64,000 nucleotides of DNA from Streptomyces goshikiensis (GCF_014650555.1 NZ_BMVE01000005.1:434001-498000); one strand, 5' to 3'; shown: positions 34,470 to 43,055, counted from the first letter of the stretch. The notes: a model not told the origin generated them from the sequence alone. Translations and numbers: made by a program.

Positions 34470-36536
34470 ATGCCCGTAGCCCGCCGCCACGTCCTCGCGG
34501 CCCTGCTCACCGTGCTGACCGCGGGCACCACGGGGGTGCTCGCCGTCGCCGCGGGCCGGCAGACCTCGGCGGAGGCCGGGGAGAAGGAACTCGCCGTCAC
34601 CGCCGGCCCCATCAGCACCACGGCCGGGTCCATCGTCCAGATCGTCGCGCACCCGGACGACGACCTGTTCTTCATGAACCCCGACCTCAGCCGCTCCCTG
34701 GCGGCCGGGACCACCCTCACCACCACCTACCTCACCTCCGGCGAGTCCGACGGCCGCAACGAGGCCCGCGGCGCCTCCGCCAAGGACCCGGCGCAGCCCG
34801 CCGACCGCTCGCACTACGCGGAGGCCCGCCAGAACGGCATCCGCGCCGCCTACGCCCAGATGGCCACGGGCGACCGTACGAGCCCCTGGCGGCGCACCGT
34901 CATGCCCACGGCCGGCGGCGGGTTCGCCGAGCTCGACGTCCTCATCGCCAGGCCCACGCTCAACCTGGTCTTCTTCCAGCTGCGCGAGGCCCGCAGCCCG
35001 GCCGGGGACAACGCGCAGAGCCTGCACGGGCTGTGGGACGGCCGGATACCCGCGCTCGGCGCCCAGCTGACCGCCGGAACCCCGGTCAAGCAGCAGTTCA
35101 CGTACACGAAGGAGCAGCTGACGGCGGCGATAGCCGGGATCCTGGAGCGGTACGGGCCGACGACGATACGGATGCAGGACCCCACACCGGGCCGGTACGA
35201 GGACACGGGCAAGTACACCGACCACCAGGACCACATGTACGGCGCCCGGTTCGTGCAGGCCGCGACCGCGCGCTACGCCCTGCGCCAGGACCGGCCGCGG
35301 TTCTCGGTGCAGAACTACCTCGGCTACCACAACGGCACCCTGCCGCACGCGCTGGACCCGCAGACGGCCGAGACGAAGACCGGCTTCCTGAAGACGTACG
35401 CCTGGCTGGACCACGAGGACTACTGCGGCAGCCCCTCGGGCTGCGGCGACCGCAAGGTGGCCGGCAGCCCGACCGGGCGCAACTGGGCCCAGTCGCTGCG
35501 CTACGCGCGCGCCGACGGCACCTCATGGCTGGCGGAGGGCCTCGACGGCCGGCTGTGGGCGTTCGCCGCCCTCGACGGCCGGATGGCGGTGTGGGAGCGC
35601 GAGCGGGGCCGCTGGACCGGCCCGGCCCTCCTCCCCGGCACCGGCATCGACCCGGGCGCCACCACCGCCCGCTACCCCGACGGCCGGCTCGCGGTGCTCG
35701 CCACCCGCACCGTCCTCGGCGACCGGCCGCAGGACTACCGGCGCGAGGTCGTGTACGCCGTCCAGTCCGCGCCCGGCGGCCCGTTCGGGACGTGGCAGTC
35801 GCTCGGCACCCCCGAGCGGGAGGACGAGCACAGCACCTCGGCGATCAGCGGCCCCTCGGCCGCCGTCGACCAGGACGGCCGCCTGACGGTCTACGTCCGC
35901 GACGCGCGCCGCACCCTGCGCGCCCGGGTCCAGGAGCCGTCGGGCGCCTTCACCGACTGGCAGCGGCTCGGGGGCTGGGACCTGCAGAGCGACCCGGTGA
36001 CGGTGGTCGACGCCGCCGGGCGGCGCCACGTGTACGCCACCAACACCCGTTCCGTGCTGGCCTGGATCCAGCCCCGCCCGGGCGCGCCCGTGCAGGGACC
36101 GTTCCCGACGCACCTCCCGGCCACCACGGTCCCGCTCACGGCCGCCCCGGACGGCGAGGGCGTCCGGCTCTGGTTCCGCCGCCCCGACTCGGGGGTGGTG
36201 CGCACCGCGCTGGTCTCGATGGGCGCGGCCAAGCCGACGGTGTCCCGGGTCACCGAGGTGGGCGGCCGGGCCGGATACGGCGCGGTCAGCGTCGCCGGCA
36301 AGCTGATCGCGGGCCGCGCCGAGAGCGGCACCGTCAGCACCACGGCCCTCGACGGCCCGCCCGCGTGGACGCAGTCCGGGATGCTCTACGCGGGCGCCCC
36401 GGCCGCGGTCCTCGACCCGGCGGGCGTCACCACGACGGCGGTCCTGGGCCTGGACGCCGAGCTCCACGTCACCACCACCCCGCCCGCGGGCACCCCCCGC
36501 CCGACCTGGCACCTGGCGGTCCCCCGCCTGCCCTGA
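34470..36536 (+). CDS. PIG-L deacetylase with beta-propeller tail (paralogue 2)
   Basis: A 688-residue paralogue of the preceding gene, exported by an N-terminal signal (VARRHVLAALLTVLTAGTTG) with Arg-Arg, possibly Tat-type, instead of the repeat-rich cytosolic region and anchor of paralogue 1. Zinc motif IVAHPDDDLFFMNP and distal YTDHQDHMYG are conserved, as are Cys residues in YCGSPSGCGD. The propeller blades follow (LWAFAALDGRMAVWE). The shared architecture and order indicate a tandem duplication with a changed N-terminus. The substrate is unknown; extracellular glycan or teichoic-acid-like polymers are plausible. Secretion is likely but lipidation is not evident. Confidence 0.88.
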   Translation: MPVARRHVLAALLTVLTAGTTGVLAVAAGRQTSAEAGEKELAVTAGPISTTAGSIVQIVAHPDDDLFFMNPDLSRSLAAGTTLTTTYLTSGESDGRNEARGASAKDPAQPADRSHYAEARQNGIRAAYAQMATGDRTSPWRRTVMPTAGGGFAELDVLIARPTLNLVFFQLREARSPAGDNAQSLHGLWDGRIPALGAQLTAGTPVKQQFTYTKEQLTAAIAGILERYGPTTIRMQDPTPGRYEDTGKYTDHQDHMYGARFVQAATARYALRQDRPRFSVQNYLGYHNGTLPHALDPQTAETKTGFLKTYAWLDHEDYCGSPSGCGDRKVAGSPTGRNWAQSLRYARADGTSWLAEGLDGRLWAFAALDGRMAVWERERGRWTGPALLPGTGIDPGATTARYPDGRLAVLATRTVLGDRPQDYRREVVYAVQSAPGGPFGTWQSLGTPEREDEHSTSAISGPSAAVDQDGRLTVYVRDARRTLRARVQEPSGAFTDWQRLGGWDLQSDPVTVVDAAGRRHVYATNTRSVLAWIQPRPGAPVQGPFPTHLPATTVPLTAAPDGEGVRLWFRRPDSGVVRTALVSMGAAKPTVSRVTEVGGRAGYGAVSVAGKLIAGRAESGTVSTTALDGPPAWTQSGMLYAGAPAAVLDPAGVTTTAVLGLDAELHVTTTPPAGTPRPTWHLAVPRLP

Positions 36537-36552
36537 CCCCGCCCCTCCCCGC

Positions 36553-36591
36553 AGCGCGCCGGCCGCCTCCAGGGCAGACGGACGGCGCGCT
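36553..36591. terminator. Hairpin between convergent genes
   Basis: AGCGCGCCG and CGGCGCGCT, 9-bp arms with a 21-base loop, between the second PIG-L gene and the HhH gene, 5 bases from the latter's stop. Confidence 0.45.
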
Positions 36592-36596
36592 CCCCC

Positions 36597-37235
36597 TCAC
36601 AACCCGCCGACTGCCCCGCCCCGCCCCCGCGCGGCCCGCGACGTGAACCGCCAGACCGCGTGCTCCAACCCCCCGGGTTCCTGCCCGAGCACGGCGGCAG
36701 CCGCCTCGTACGCGGCGCGCAGCTGCTCGTACTTCAGGCCCGGGACCCCGGCATCCGCGGCGAAGGCGCGCAGGTGCACGTCCACGGCGACCTGCGACCG
36801 GCCGACGAGGTTGCCGATGTAGTCCACCGTCTTCGGCCCGACGCCCTTCACCGCGCGCAGATCCCCCCGATGGCTCCGGTCGTCGAGCCAGGTGCGCAGG
36901 TCTTCACGGGTGTCCACGCCGTTGGCGGCGAGCAGATCGGCGATCCCATGGGCCGTCGCGACTCTTCGGGGACTGTTGAAGTCCATGGCGACGGCCAGGT
37001 CCTCGGCGGCGATCCGGTCCCGGAAGCCCCGCACCGTGACCGCGTCCGGCCAGGCCTCCTGAAGCCGTTCGATCCGCGGCCGGACCGTCGACTCGTACTT
37101 GCGGCGCGCCTGGAAGCTGGCATCAGAGATGACGGCCCCCATATGGCTCCAGCCCCCGGGCGCCGAAAACGGCCCGCCGCCCAGAGTGACCCGCACGTGC
37201 CCAACGAGCCGCTGCACGGCATCGAGTTCCGTCAT
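36597..37235 (-). CDS. Helix-hairpin-helix DNA-repair-like protein
   Basis: A 212-residue protein starting MTELDAVQRLVGHV. It contains a helix-hairpin-helix of the HhH-GPD base-excision type: VKGVGPKTVDYIGNLVGRSQ, followed by VAVDVHLRAFAADAG, where the Asp fits the position of the catalytic Asp of the superfamily. There is no Fe-S cluster motif at the C-terminus. A DNA glycosylase or structure-binding role is inferred. Its ATG overlaps the TGA of a 45-codon reading frame that begins with a glnA2-like C-terminal fragment, so it may be translationally coupled to that frame; no ribosome site of its own is obvious. Confidence 0.72.
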   Translation of the reverse strand: MTELDAVQRLVGHVRVTLGGGPFSAPGGWSHMGAVISDASFQARRKYESTVRPRIERLQEAWPDAVTVRGFRDRIAAEDLAVAMDFNSPRRVATAHGIADLLAANGVDTREDLRTWLDDRSHRGDLRAVKGVGPKTVDYIGNLVGRSQVAVDVHLRAFAADAGVPGLKYEQLRAAYEAAAAVLGQEPGGLEHAVWRFTSRAARGRGGAVGGL

Positions 37236-37369
37236 GCCCCCATGATGACGCCCGGCCCCCTCGTACAACACCTGCTTCGCACCACCCACGAAGACCGGAG
37301 CTCGAAGGCCGCGACCTCGCCCGGGTATTCCTCCCATTCGTGCTTCTTGCCACGCAAGAAGTCATGCAC
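37232..37369 (-). pseudogene. Small frame carrying a duplicated glnA2 C-terminal fragment
   Basis: A 45-codon frame from GTG 37369 to a TGA that overlaps the HhH start (ATGA). Its first part (37289-37363) encodes DFLRGKKHEWEEYPGEVAAFELR, matching the last residues of the adjacent glnA2 gene (DFFLRNKKQEWEEYRSEVTAFELRK). About three quarters of the positions are identical, with one Phe missing and an unrelated tail. The match lies about 150 bp from the original. It may be a partial gene duplication that decayed, or a small translated protein coupled to the HhH gene. Confidence 0.65.
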
Positions 37370-37399
37370 CGGGCCGGCGGCTGAGTGCCGTCGGCCCGG
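37369..37399. terminator. glnA2 terminator hairpin
   Basis: 13-bp stem CCGGGCCGGCGGC / GCCGTCGGCCCGG with one G-T pair and the 5-base loop TGAGT, 34 bp downstream of the glnA2 stop on the minus strand. On the plus strand it is followed by TTTT. Confidence 0.7.
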
Positions 37400-37432
37400 A
37401 GGGTTTTGCTGGAGTACCGCCGCTGAGCTGGG

Positions 37433-38794
37433 TTACAGGACCGGGAGGTTCTTGCGGAGTTCGAAGGCGGTTACCTCGGAGCGGTATTCCTCCCATTCCT
37501 GCTTCTTGTTGCGGAGGAAGAAGTCGAAGACGTGTTCGCCGAGGGTTTCCGCGACGAGTTCGCTGCGTTCCATCAGGGAGATGGCCTCGCCGAGGTTCTG
37601 CGGGAGGGGTTCGATGCCCATCGCGCGGCGTTCCGCGTCGGAGAGGGCCCAGACGTCGTCGTCGGCGCCCGCCGGGAGTTCGTAGCCCTCCTCGATGCCC
37701 TTGAGGCCCGCCGCCAGGAGGACCGCGTAGGTGAGGTAGGGGTTGGCGCCCGAGTCGATCGAGCGGACCTCCACGCGGGAGGAGCCCGTCTTGCCCGGCT
37801 TGTACATCGGGACGCGGATCAGGGCCGAGCGGTTGTTGTGGCCCCAGCAGATGTACGAGGGGGCCTCGCCACCGGAGCCGGCGGTGCGGGAGGAGCCGCC
37901 CCAGATGCGCTTGTACGAGTTGACCCACTGGTTGGTGACCGCCGCCGTCTCCGCCGCGTGGCGCAGCAGGCCCGCGATGAAGGAGCGGCCGACCTTGGAG
38001 AGCTGGTACTCGGCACCCGACTCGTAGAAGGCGTTCCGGTCGCCCTCGAAGAGGGAGAGGTGGGTGTGCATGCCCGAGCCGGGGTACTCCGAGAACGGCT
38101 TCGGCATGAAGGTGGCCTGCACGCCCTGTTCGAGGGCCACCTGCTTCATCACCAGGCGGAAGGTCATGATGTTGTCGGCCGTGGAGAGCGCGTCGGCGTA
38201 GCGGAGGTCGATCTCCTGCTGGCCGGGGGCGCCCTCGTGGTGGCTGAACTCGACCGAGATGCCCATCGATTCGAGCATGGTGATCGCCTGGCGGCGGAAG
38301 TCCATGCCCACGTTCTGCGGGGTGTGGTCGAAGTAGCCGGAGTTGTCCGCGGGGACCGGGCGGGATCCGTCCAGCGGCTTGTCCTTCAGCAGGAAGAACT
38401 CGATCTCCGGGTGGGTGTAGAAGGTGAAGCCCAGGTCGGAGGTCTTGTTCAGGATGCGCTTGAGGACGTACCGCGGGTCCGCGAAGGACGGCGAGCCGTC
38501 CGGCATCAGGATGTCGCAGAACATCCGGGCGGTCCCGGGGGCCTCCGCGCGCCACGGCAGTATCTGGAACGTGCTCGGGTCCGGCTTGGCGATCATGTCG
38601 GACTCGTAGACCCGCGCGAAGCCCTCGATGGCCGAGCCGTCGAAGCCGATGCCCTCGTCGAAGGCCTGCTCCAGTTCCGCCGGTGCGACGGCGACGGACT
38701 TGAGGAAGCCCAGCACGTCGGTGAACCACAGGCGCACGAAGCGGATGTCGCGCTCCTCAAGCGTCCGGAGGACGAATTCCTGCTGCTTGTCCAT
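37433..38794 (-). CDS. glnA2: Glutamine-synthetase-like enzyme, GlnA2 type
   Basis: A 453-residue class I glutamine-synthetase-fold enzyme. Metal and substrate motifs are present: HPEIEFFLL, HHEGAPGQQEID, GSGMHTHLSLF, the NRSALIRVP ATP/phosphate region and RVEVRSIDSGANPY. At the place of the adenylylation Tyr (NLYxLP in regulated GSI) the sequence reads DDDVWALS, with Trp near residue 382, so GlnE should not modify it. The neighbourhood of glnE and nadE matches S. coelicolor glnA2, reported as a gamma-glutamylpolyamine synthetase for polyamine use; that function is transferred from memory. It is preceded by GAGG about 9 bases upstream. Confidence 0.88.
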   Translation of the reverse strand: MDKQQEFVLRTLEERDIRFVRLWFTDVLGFLKSVAVAPAELEQAFDEGIGFDGSAIEGFARVYESDMIAKPDPSTFQILPWRAEAPGTARMFCDILMPDGSPSFADPRYVLKRILNKTSDLGFTFYTHPEIEFFLLKDKPLDGSRPVPADNSGYFDHTPQNVGMDFRRQAITMLESMGISVEFSHHEGAPGQQEIDLRYADALSTADNIMTFRLVMKQVALEQGVQATFMPKPFSEYPGSGMHTHLSLFEGDRNAFYESGAEYQLSKVGRSFIAGLLRHAAETAAVTNQWVNSYKRIWGGSSRTAGSGGEAPSYICWGHNNRSALIRVPMYKPGKTGSSRVEVRSIDSGANPYLTYAVLLAAGLKGIEEGYELPAGADDDVWALSDAERRAMGIEPLPQNLGEAISLMERSELVAETLGEHVFDFFLRNKKQEWEEYRSEVTAFELRKNLPVL

Positions 38795-38953
38795 GCCTTC
38801 ATCCTCGCAGTTCAGACGGCCTGTGCACCACTGCCCCCGGGGCCGGGGGGCACAGTCGGGCGCGCCCAGTATCGCCAGCCGTGGTTTCGGCCACATTACG
38901 CACCCGGCAAAGCTCCCGGCACCCCGCACTGACCTCGTGCCGGTCATGAGCAT

Positions 38954-38959
38954 TACCAT
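38954..38959 (+). promoter_or_regulatory. Candidate -10 element of a leaderless gene
   Basis: TACCAT lies eight bases before the ATG at 38968. Confidence 0.35.
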
Positions 38960-38967
38960 CTGCGCCC

Positions 38968-39408
38968 ATGGGGGGCTGGGAGCGTACGAAGCGTACGAGG
39001 AGCGGGGGCCGAGGGCGCCCCGTTCCCCGGGCGTGCTCCCGGCGTGCCGCGCTGCTGCTCGCCTTCGGGGTGCTCCTCGGCGCGCTGTTCCTCTGCGCGC
39101 GGCCCGGTGAGACCCACGCCCCGGCGCCGCTCACGGCCACGGCCCCGGCCGGCGCGGTCGGGGCGGTCGGGGCGGCCGGCACGGCCGGCGCGCCGCACGC
39201 CGTCTGCGACTCCCCGCACGACCTGCCGGGCTGTTCGCCCCGTGCGCACCTGACCCCGGCCGTGCTGCCCGCGCCGGCGCCCGCCGTGGCCGTGCCGGAC
39301 GCCGCCGCGGCGCTCCCCGCGCTCCCGGCGCGCACCGGGGCGCTGCGGCCGCCCGGGCCGCCGGCCCGCGCCCCCGACCTGCACGCCCTGCAAGTGCTGC
39401 GGACCTGA
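38968..39408 (+). CDS. Small membrane-anchored or secreted protein of unknown function
   Basis: A 146-residue protein: an Arg-rich cytosolic N-terminus (GGWERTKRTRSGGRG), one hydrophobic helix (AALLLAFGVLLGALFLC), then an Ala/Pro/Val-rich outside part with two Cys in CDSPHDLPGC. I do not recognise a family. It precedes the DUF3105 gene by 72 bp in the same direction. Coding is supported by its third-position GC and by the consistent gene order; otherwise the evidence is moderate. Confidence 0.6.
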   Translation: MGGWERTKRTRSGGRGRPVPRACSRRAALLLAFGVLLGALFLCARPGETHAPAPLTATAPAGAVGAVGAAGTAGAPHAVCDSPHDLPGCSPRAHLTPAVLPAPAPAVAVPDAAAALPALPARTGALRPPGPPARAPDLHALQVLRT

Positions 39409-39480
39409 CGGGTCCGGCGCCGTACCGCGCTCCACCGGATCCATCCCCTCCACCCCCCTCAGCAGAAGGAACACGGGCAC

Positions 39481-40131
39481 ATGGCCAGCAGGACTCCTCA
39501 GGACACCTCCCGTCAGGCGCGCATAGCCGAGATGCGCCGCGCCGAAAAGACACGCGACCGGCGCAACAAGATCCTCGCGATCACGGTCTCGACGGCCGTC
39601 GTCGCCGGTCTGGTCGGCTTCGGTGCCTGGGTGCTGATCGACCAGAAGCAGCAGGAGAAGGACGCCGAGGCGGCCCGCAAGGCGCCGGTGAGCGGCGAGC
39701 AGGACTGGGACGTCAAGAAGCTGGGCCGCAACCACGTCGATACCCCGGTGAAGTACGAGATGAACCCGCCGGTCGGCGGGGACCACCACCCCCGCTGGAT
39801 GAACTGCAACGGCGACGTCTACAAGAACCCGGTGCCCGAGGTGAACGCGGTGCACTCGCTGGAGCACGGCGCGGTCTGGGTGACGTACAACGAGAAGGCC
39901 GCCAAGGGTGATCTGGACAAGCTCGCCGAGACGGTCGGCAAGACCCCGTACTCGCTGATGAGCCCGGTCAAGGAGCAGGCAGGCGCGATCATGCTCAGCG
40001 CCTGGGGCAAGCAGCTGACGGTGGACAGCGCCACCGACCCGCGGGTGGCGCAGTTCTTCACCAAGTACGTGCAGGGCCCGCAGACCCCGGAGCCGGGCGC
40101 GGCCTGCACGAACGGGCTGGCCGACAAGTGA
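39481..40131 (+). CDS. DUF3105 domain membrane protein
   Basis: A 216-residue protein with a highly charged cytosolic start (RQARIAEMRRAEKTRDRRNK), one membrane helix (ILAITVSTAVVAGLVGFGAWVLI), and an extracytoplasmic DUF3105 domain with VGGDHHPRWMNC and VHSLEHGAVWVTY. The His/Cys-rich motifs suggest metal binding. It has an AGAAGGA ribosome site. The DUF305 gene overlaps its stop by four bases (GTGA); the two are probably one functional unit in the cell envelope. Confidence 0.9.
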   Translation: MASRTPQDTSRQARIAEMRRAEKTRDRRNKILAITVSTAVVAGLVGFGAWVLIDQKQQEKDAEAARKAPVSGEQDWDVKKLGRNHVDTPVKYEMNPPVGGDHHPRWMNCNGDVYKNPVPEVNAVHSLEHGAVWVTYNEKAAKGDLDKLAETVGKTPYSLMSPVKEQAGAIMLSAWGKQLTVDSATDPRVAQFFTKYVQGPQTPEPGAACTNGLADK

Positions 40132-40904
40132 CCGGGCGGACCGACGAGGCACGGCAGGCCGACGAGGCCGGGGACGAGGACCGGGGCCGCCCGGCGCGTT
40201 CCACCCGTACGTACTGGGCCGCGGGCTCCGCCGTCGGGCTCGCGCTGCTGTTCGCGGTCGGCGCCACGGTCGCCGCCGCGAGCGACAGCGGCGGTTCCGG
40301 CTCCTCCGGTACGTCGTCCCGCGCGCCCGGGCGCTACTCGCCGGACGCCGGCTTCGCCCGGGACATGGCGGTGCACCACCAGCAGGCGGTGGAGATGTCC
40401 TTCATCGTGCGCGACCGCACCGAGGACGAGCCGGTGCGCAGCCTCGCGTACGACATCGCCAACACCCAGGCCAACCAGCGGGGCATGCTGCTCGGCTGGC
40501 TGGACCTGTGGGGGCTGCCCAAGGTGATCGCGGACGAGCCGCCGATGTCCTGGATGGCCGCCTCGGACGGCGAGGCCGGCGGCGAGGCCGGAACCGGCGG
40601 GGACGGCGGCCATCACGGGCACGACATGGGCGCGGCCAAGCCCGGCGCGCTGATGACCGGCATGGCCACCAAGGAGGAGCTCGCCGCGCTGGGCGCCGCC
40701 CGGGGCCGGGACGCGGAGGTGCTGTACCTCCAGCTGATGACCGACCACCACAAGGGCGGCGTCGCGATGGCCCGGGGCTGCGCGCGCCAGTGCGCGACCC
40801 CGGCCGAGCGGGCGCTGGCCCAGGGGATGGTGGAGGCGCAGCAGTCGGAGCTCACCCTGATGGCGGACATGCTCAAGCAGCGCGGAGCCGCGCCGCGCGG
40901 GTGA
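40128..40904 (+). CDS. DUF305 domain membrane protein
   Basis: A 258-residue protein anchored by one N-terminal helix (AAGSAVGLALLFAVGATVAAA). The extracytoplasmic DUF305 part has the family's two His-containing motifs, DMAVHHQQAVEMS and LMTDHHKGGVAMA, arranged as an internal duplication, separated by a Gly/His-rich linker HHGHDMG. DUF305 proteins are four-helix bundles (ferritin-like fold) often found beside copper-handling genes. Its GTG start overlaps the DUF3105 stop. Confidence 0.92.
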   Translation: MTGRTDEARQADEAGDEDRGRPARSTRTYWAAGSAVGLALLFAVGATVAAASDSGGSGSSGTSSRAPGRYSPDAGFARDMAVHHQQAVEMSFIVRDRTEDEPVRSLAYDIANTQANQRGMLLGWLDLWGLPKVIADEPPMSWMAASDGEAGGEAGTGGDGGHHGHDMGAAKPGALMTGMATKEELAALGAARGRDAEVLYLQLMTDHHKGGVAMARGCARQCATPAERALAQGMVEAQQSELTLMADMLKQRGAAPRG

Positions 40905-41032
40905 CCGGACACGCTCGTACGGTGGGGAGAGGCGCCCTCTCACCCGTACGGGCGTGTGCTCCGCCGTGTGGGAACCGCCGCACCGGGCGCGCCCGCGCCC
41001 GGTGGTGAACGGCCCGCTCAGGAGGTTCAGCG

Positions 41033-41452
41033 ATGACGACCGCCGCAGACATCATGCATCCCGGGGCCCAGTGGATCCCCGCCACCGAGACCCTCGACCG
41101 GGCCGCGCAGCTGATGGCCCGGCTGGGCGTGGGCGCCCTGCCCATCAGCGACGCGGCGGAGCGGCTGTGCGGGATCCTCACCGACCGCGACATCGTCGTG
41201 AACTGCGTGGCGATGGGGCACGACCCGGCGAAGGTCACCTGCGGTGACATGGCCCATGGCACCCCGCGCTGGATCGACGCCGGCGCGGACGTCACCGACG
41301 TGCTGGAGGAGATGCAGAGCCACCAGATCCGCCGGCTGCCGGTGATCCGGGACAAGAGGCTCGTCGGCATGATCAGCGAGGCCGACCTGGCCCAGCACCT
41401 CTCCGACGACCAGATGGCGACCTTCGTGGAGAAGGTCTACGCGCGGGCCTGA
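41033..41452 (+). CDS. Two-CBS-domain protein
   Basis: A 139-residue protein made of two CBS domains only, the first near residues 10-60 (GALPISDAAERLCGILTDRD) and the second near 75-130 (HQIRRLPVIRDKRLVGMIS). Such stand-alone CBS pairs bind adenine nucleotides and act as energy or stress sensors; hypoxic-response protein 1 of mycobacteria is an example. It follows the DUF305 gene by 128 bp and has an AGGAGG ribosome site. It is convergent with the alpha/beta hydrolase gene, overlapping its 3' end by 16 bp. Confidence 0.93.
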   Translation: MTTAADIMHPGAQWIPATETLDRAAQLMARLGVGALPISDAAERLCGILTDRDIVVNCVAMGHDPAKVTCGDMAHGTPRWIDAGADVTDVLEEMQSHQIRRLPVIRDKRLVGMISEADLAQHLSDDQMATFVEKVYARA

Positions 41453-42309
41453 CCCCGCTCGGCCGCCGCCAGGACCGCCCGCGCCACCTGGTCCGGGCGG
41501 TCCAGCATGACCAGGTGCCCCGCCGGTTCGGCCACCTCGAACCGGGCCCCGAGCCGGTCGGCCAGATCCGCCTGGCGGGCGAGCCAGCGCAGTGCGCCGG
41601 GGCGCGCGGAGCCGTCGTAGGCGGCCAGGACGGTGGCGGGCGCGCTCAGCCGGTGCCGGTGCCCGGCCCGCAGCGCGAGCACCTCGGCGGCCGTGTCGGG
41701 GTAGCGGGAGTTCTCCAGCAGGGCGCCCCGCCAGACCCGGCCGGTGCGGTAGCAGCGGCGTACGAGGTCCCGCGCGGCCGGGTCGGATCCGCCGGTCCGG
41801 GAGGCCCGTACGGCCGCCCGCCGGGCGAGCGGCCCCAGCGCGGCCGGGAGCCCGGCGGCGGTCACGGCCCGGCCGAGGGCGCGGGCGGCCGCGGTGCGCG
41901 CCGCGGCGGGCAGCACCGCGGTGGGGGCCTCCTCGACGCTGGAGTCGACCAGCACCAGGGCCGCGGTGCGCCCCGGGTACAGGCGGGCGAAGGCCTCGGC
42001 GTGGAACCCGGCGATGGAGTGCCCGACGACGGTGACGGGGCCGGGCAGGCCCAGCGCGTCCAGCAGTCCGGCGATCCGGCGGGCCTCCCCGGCGGCGCCG
42101 GCGGGGCCCGGCGCGGGCCCGCTCAGCCCGTGCCCGGGGCGGTCGAAGCGGACGACGGTACGGCCCCGGGCGAGCAGCGCGGCGACGGGGTCCCAGTCGA
42201 ACCAGGCCATGGCGAGCCCGGCGCTGAGCACGACGGGCGGACCCTCGCCCTCCACGACCACGTGCAGCGGGACCCCGCCCACGCGGACGAACCGCCCGGG
42301 GCCGCTCAC
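41437..42309 (-). CDS. Alpha/beta hydrolase
   Basis: A 290-residue alpha/beta-hydrolase-fold protein. The nucleophile elbow is GHSIAG (Ser), the oxyanion region includes VVLSAGLAMAWFDWDPV, and the C-terminal His is in PAGHLVMLDRP. The catalytic Asp is probably in AAYDGSARP. The substrate is unknown. GTG 42309 overlaps the stop of the DUF998 gene by four bases, so the two are coupled. The 3' end overlaps the convergent CBS gene by 16 bp. Confidence 0.88.
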   Translation of the reverse strand: MSGPGRFVRVGGVPLHVVVEGEGPPVVLSAGLAMAWFDWDPVAALLARGRTVVRFDRPGHGLSGPAPGPAGAAGEARRIAGLLDALGLPGPVTVVGHSIAGFHAEAFARLYPGRTAALVLVDSSVEEAPTAVLPAAARTAAARALGRAVTAAGLPAALGPLARRAAVRASRTGGSDPAARDLVRRCYRTGRVWRGALLENSRYPDTAAEVLALRAGHRHRLSAPATVLAAYDGSARPGALRWLARQADLADRLGARFEVAEPAGHLVMLDRPDQVARAVLAAAERGQARA

Positions 42310-43055
42310 GTGCGGCGCTCCGCGTGGACGGAGTACGCCAGCAGCCCCAGCCAGAGCGCCACGAGCAGCACCTGGAGCCGCTGCCCGGCGCCGAGCGCCC
42401 AGGTCCCGCGCCCGGCGGTGAACAGGGCGATGGCGGTCAGGGTCCAGGCGGTGGCGAGGAGTTCCAGCACGACGAGCGCGGGCCCGTAGCGGGCGAGCGG
42501 GGCGAACCAGCCGTAGCGGCGGGCGGCGACGGTGAGGGCGACGATCCCGACGAGGGCGCCGGTCATGGCGAGGCTGCTGCTGACGGCGTGGGCCTGATGG
42601 GTGGCGGGGACCAGTCCGGCGGTCTCCCGGGCGGCGCACTCGGGGTCCGCGGTGGGGGTGCAGCTCAGCGGCAGCCAGGCGTCGGCGGCGGTGGCCGCGC
42701 CGAACAGGGTGATCCCGGCCCAGCCGACGACGGCCCACGGGCGCCGGCAGGCGGCGTACCGGGCGAGCCGGACGAGGGCCAGCAGACCGCCCGCGAAGAC
42801 GAGCAGGCCCGCGGTGAAGTCGGTGGCCCGGAAGAGACCGCCGAGCGGCTGGTCCTGGGCGGCGAGCTCGCTGACGTAGGTCCGGATGGGGTTGAGGCCC
42901 GTGGAGAGGACGACTTCGAGCACCCACGCGGTGTAGGCGGCGGCCCCCAGCCCGGTCAGCGCGGCGACGCGCCACGCGTGGCGCGCGGACGGAGTGGCCC
43001 CCGCGAACCGGCCGCTGCGGGCGGACAACCCTTTTGTGGGCATAGTGCGACTCAT
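42306..43055 (-). CDS. DUF998 membrane protein
   Basis: A 249-residue protein with about six helices typical of DUF998, including AALTGLGAAAYTAWVLEVVLS, NPIRTYVSELAAQDQPLGGLFRATD (the conserved SELxA loop) and VVGWAGITLFGAATAADAW. Three in-frame starts are close together (43067, 43055, 43043); I prefer 43055. It is divergent from the DUF6153 gene with about 60 bp between. Function is unknown; it is coupled to a hydrolase. Confidence 0.82.
   Translation of the reverse strand: MSRTMPTKGLSARSGRFAGATPSARHAWRVAALTGLGAAAYTAWVLEVVLSTGLNPIRTYVSELAAQDQPLGGLFRATDFTAGLLVFAGGLLALVRLARYAACRRPWAVVGWAGITLFGAATAADAWLPLSCTPTADPECAARETAGLVPATHQAHAVSSSLAMTGALVGIVALTVAARRYGWFAPLARYGPALVVLELLATAWTLTAIALFTAGRGTWALGAGQRLQVLLVALWLGLLAYSVHAERRT

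Noticed and set aside
32025..35414. 1129-codon minus-strand frame across the two PIG-L genes
   Set aside because: Runs through both plus-strand genes and the gap between them; no motif.
38799..39335. 178-codon minus-strand frame between glnA2 and the small membrane protein gene
   Set aside because: Overlaps the plus-strand gene at 38968 entirely in its coding part and shows only Ala/Arg/Pro-rich sequence.
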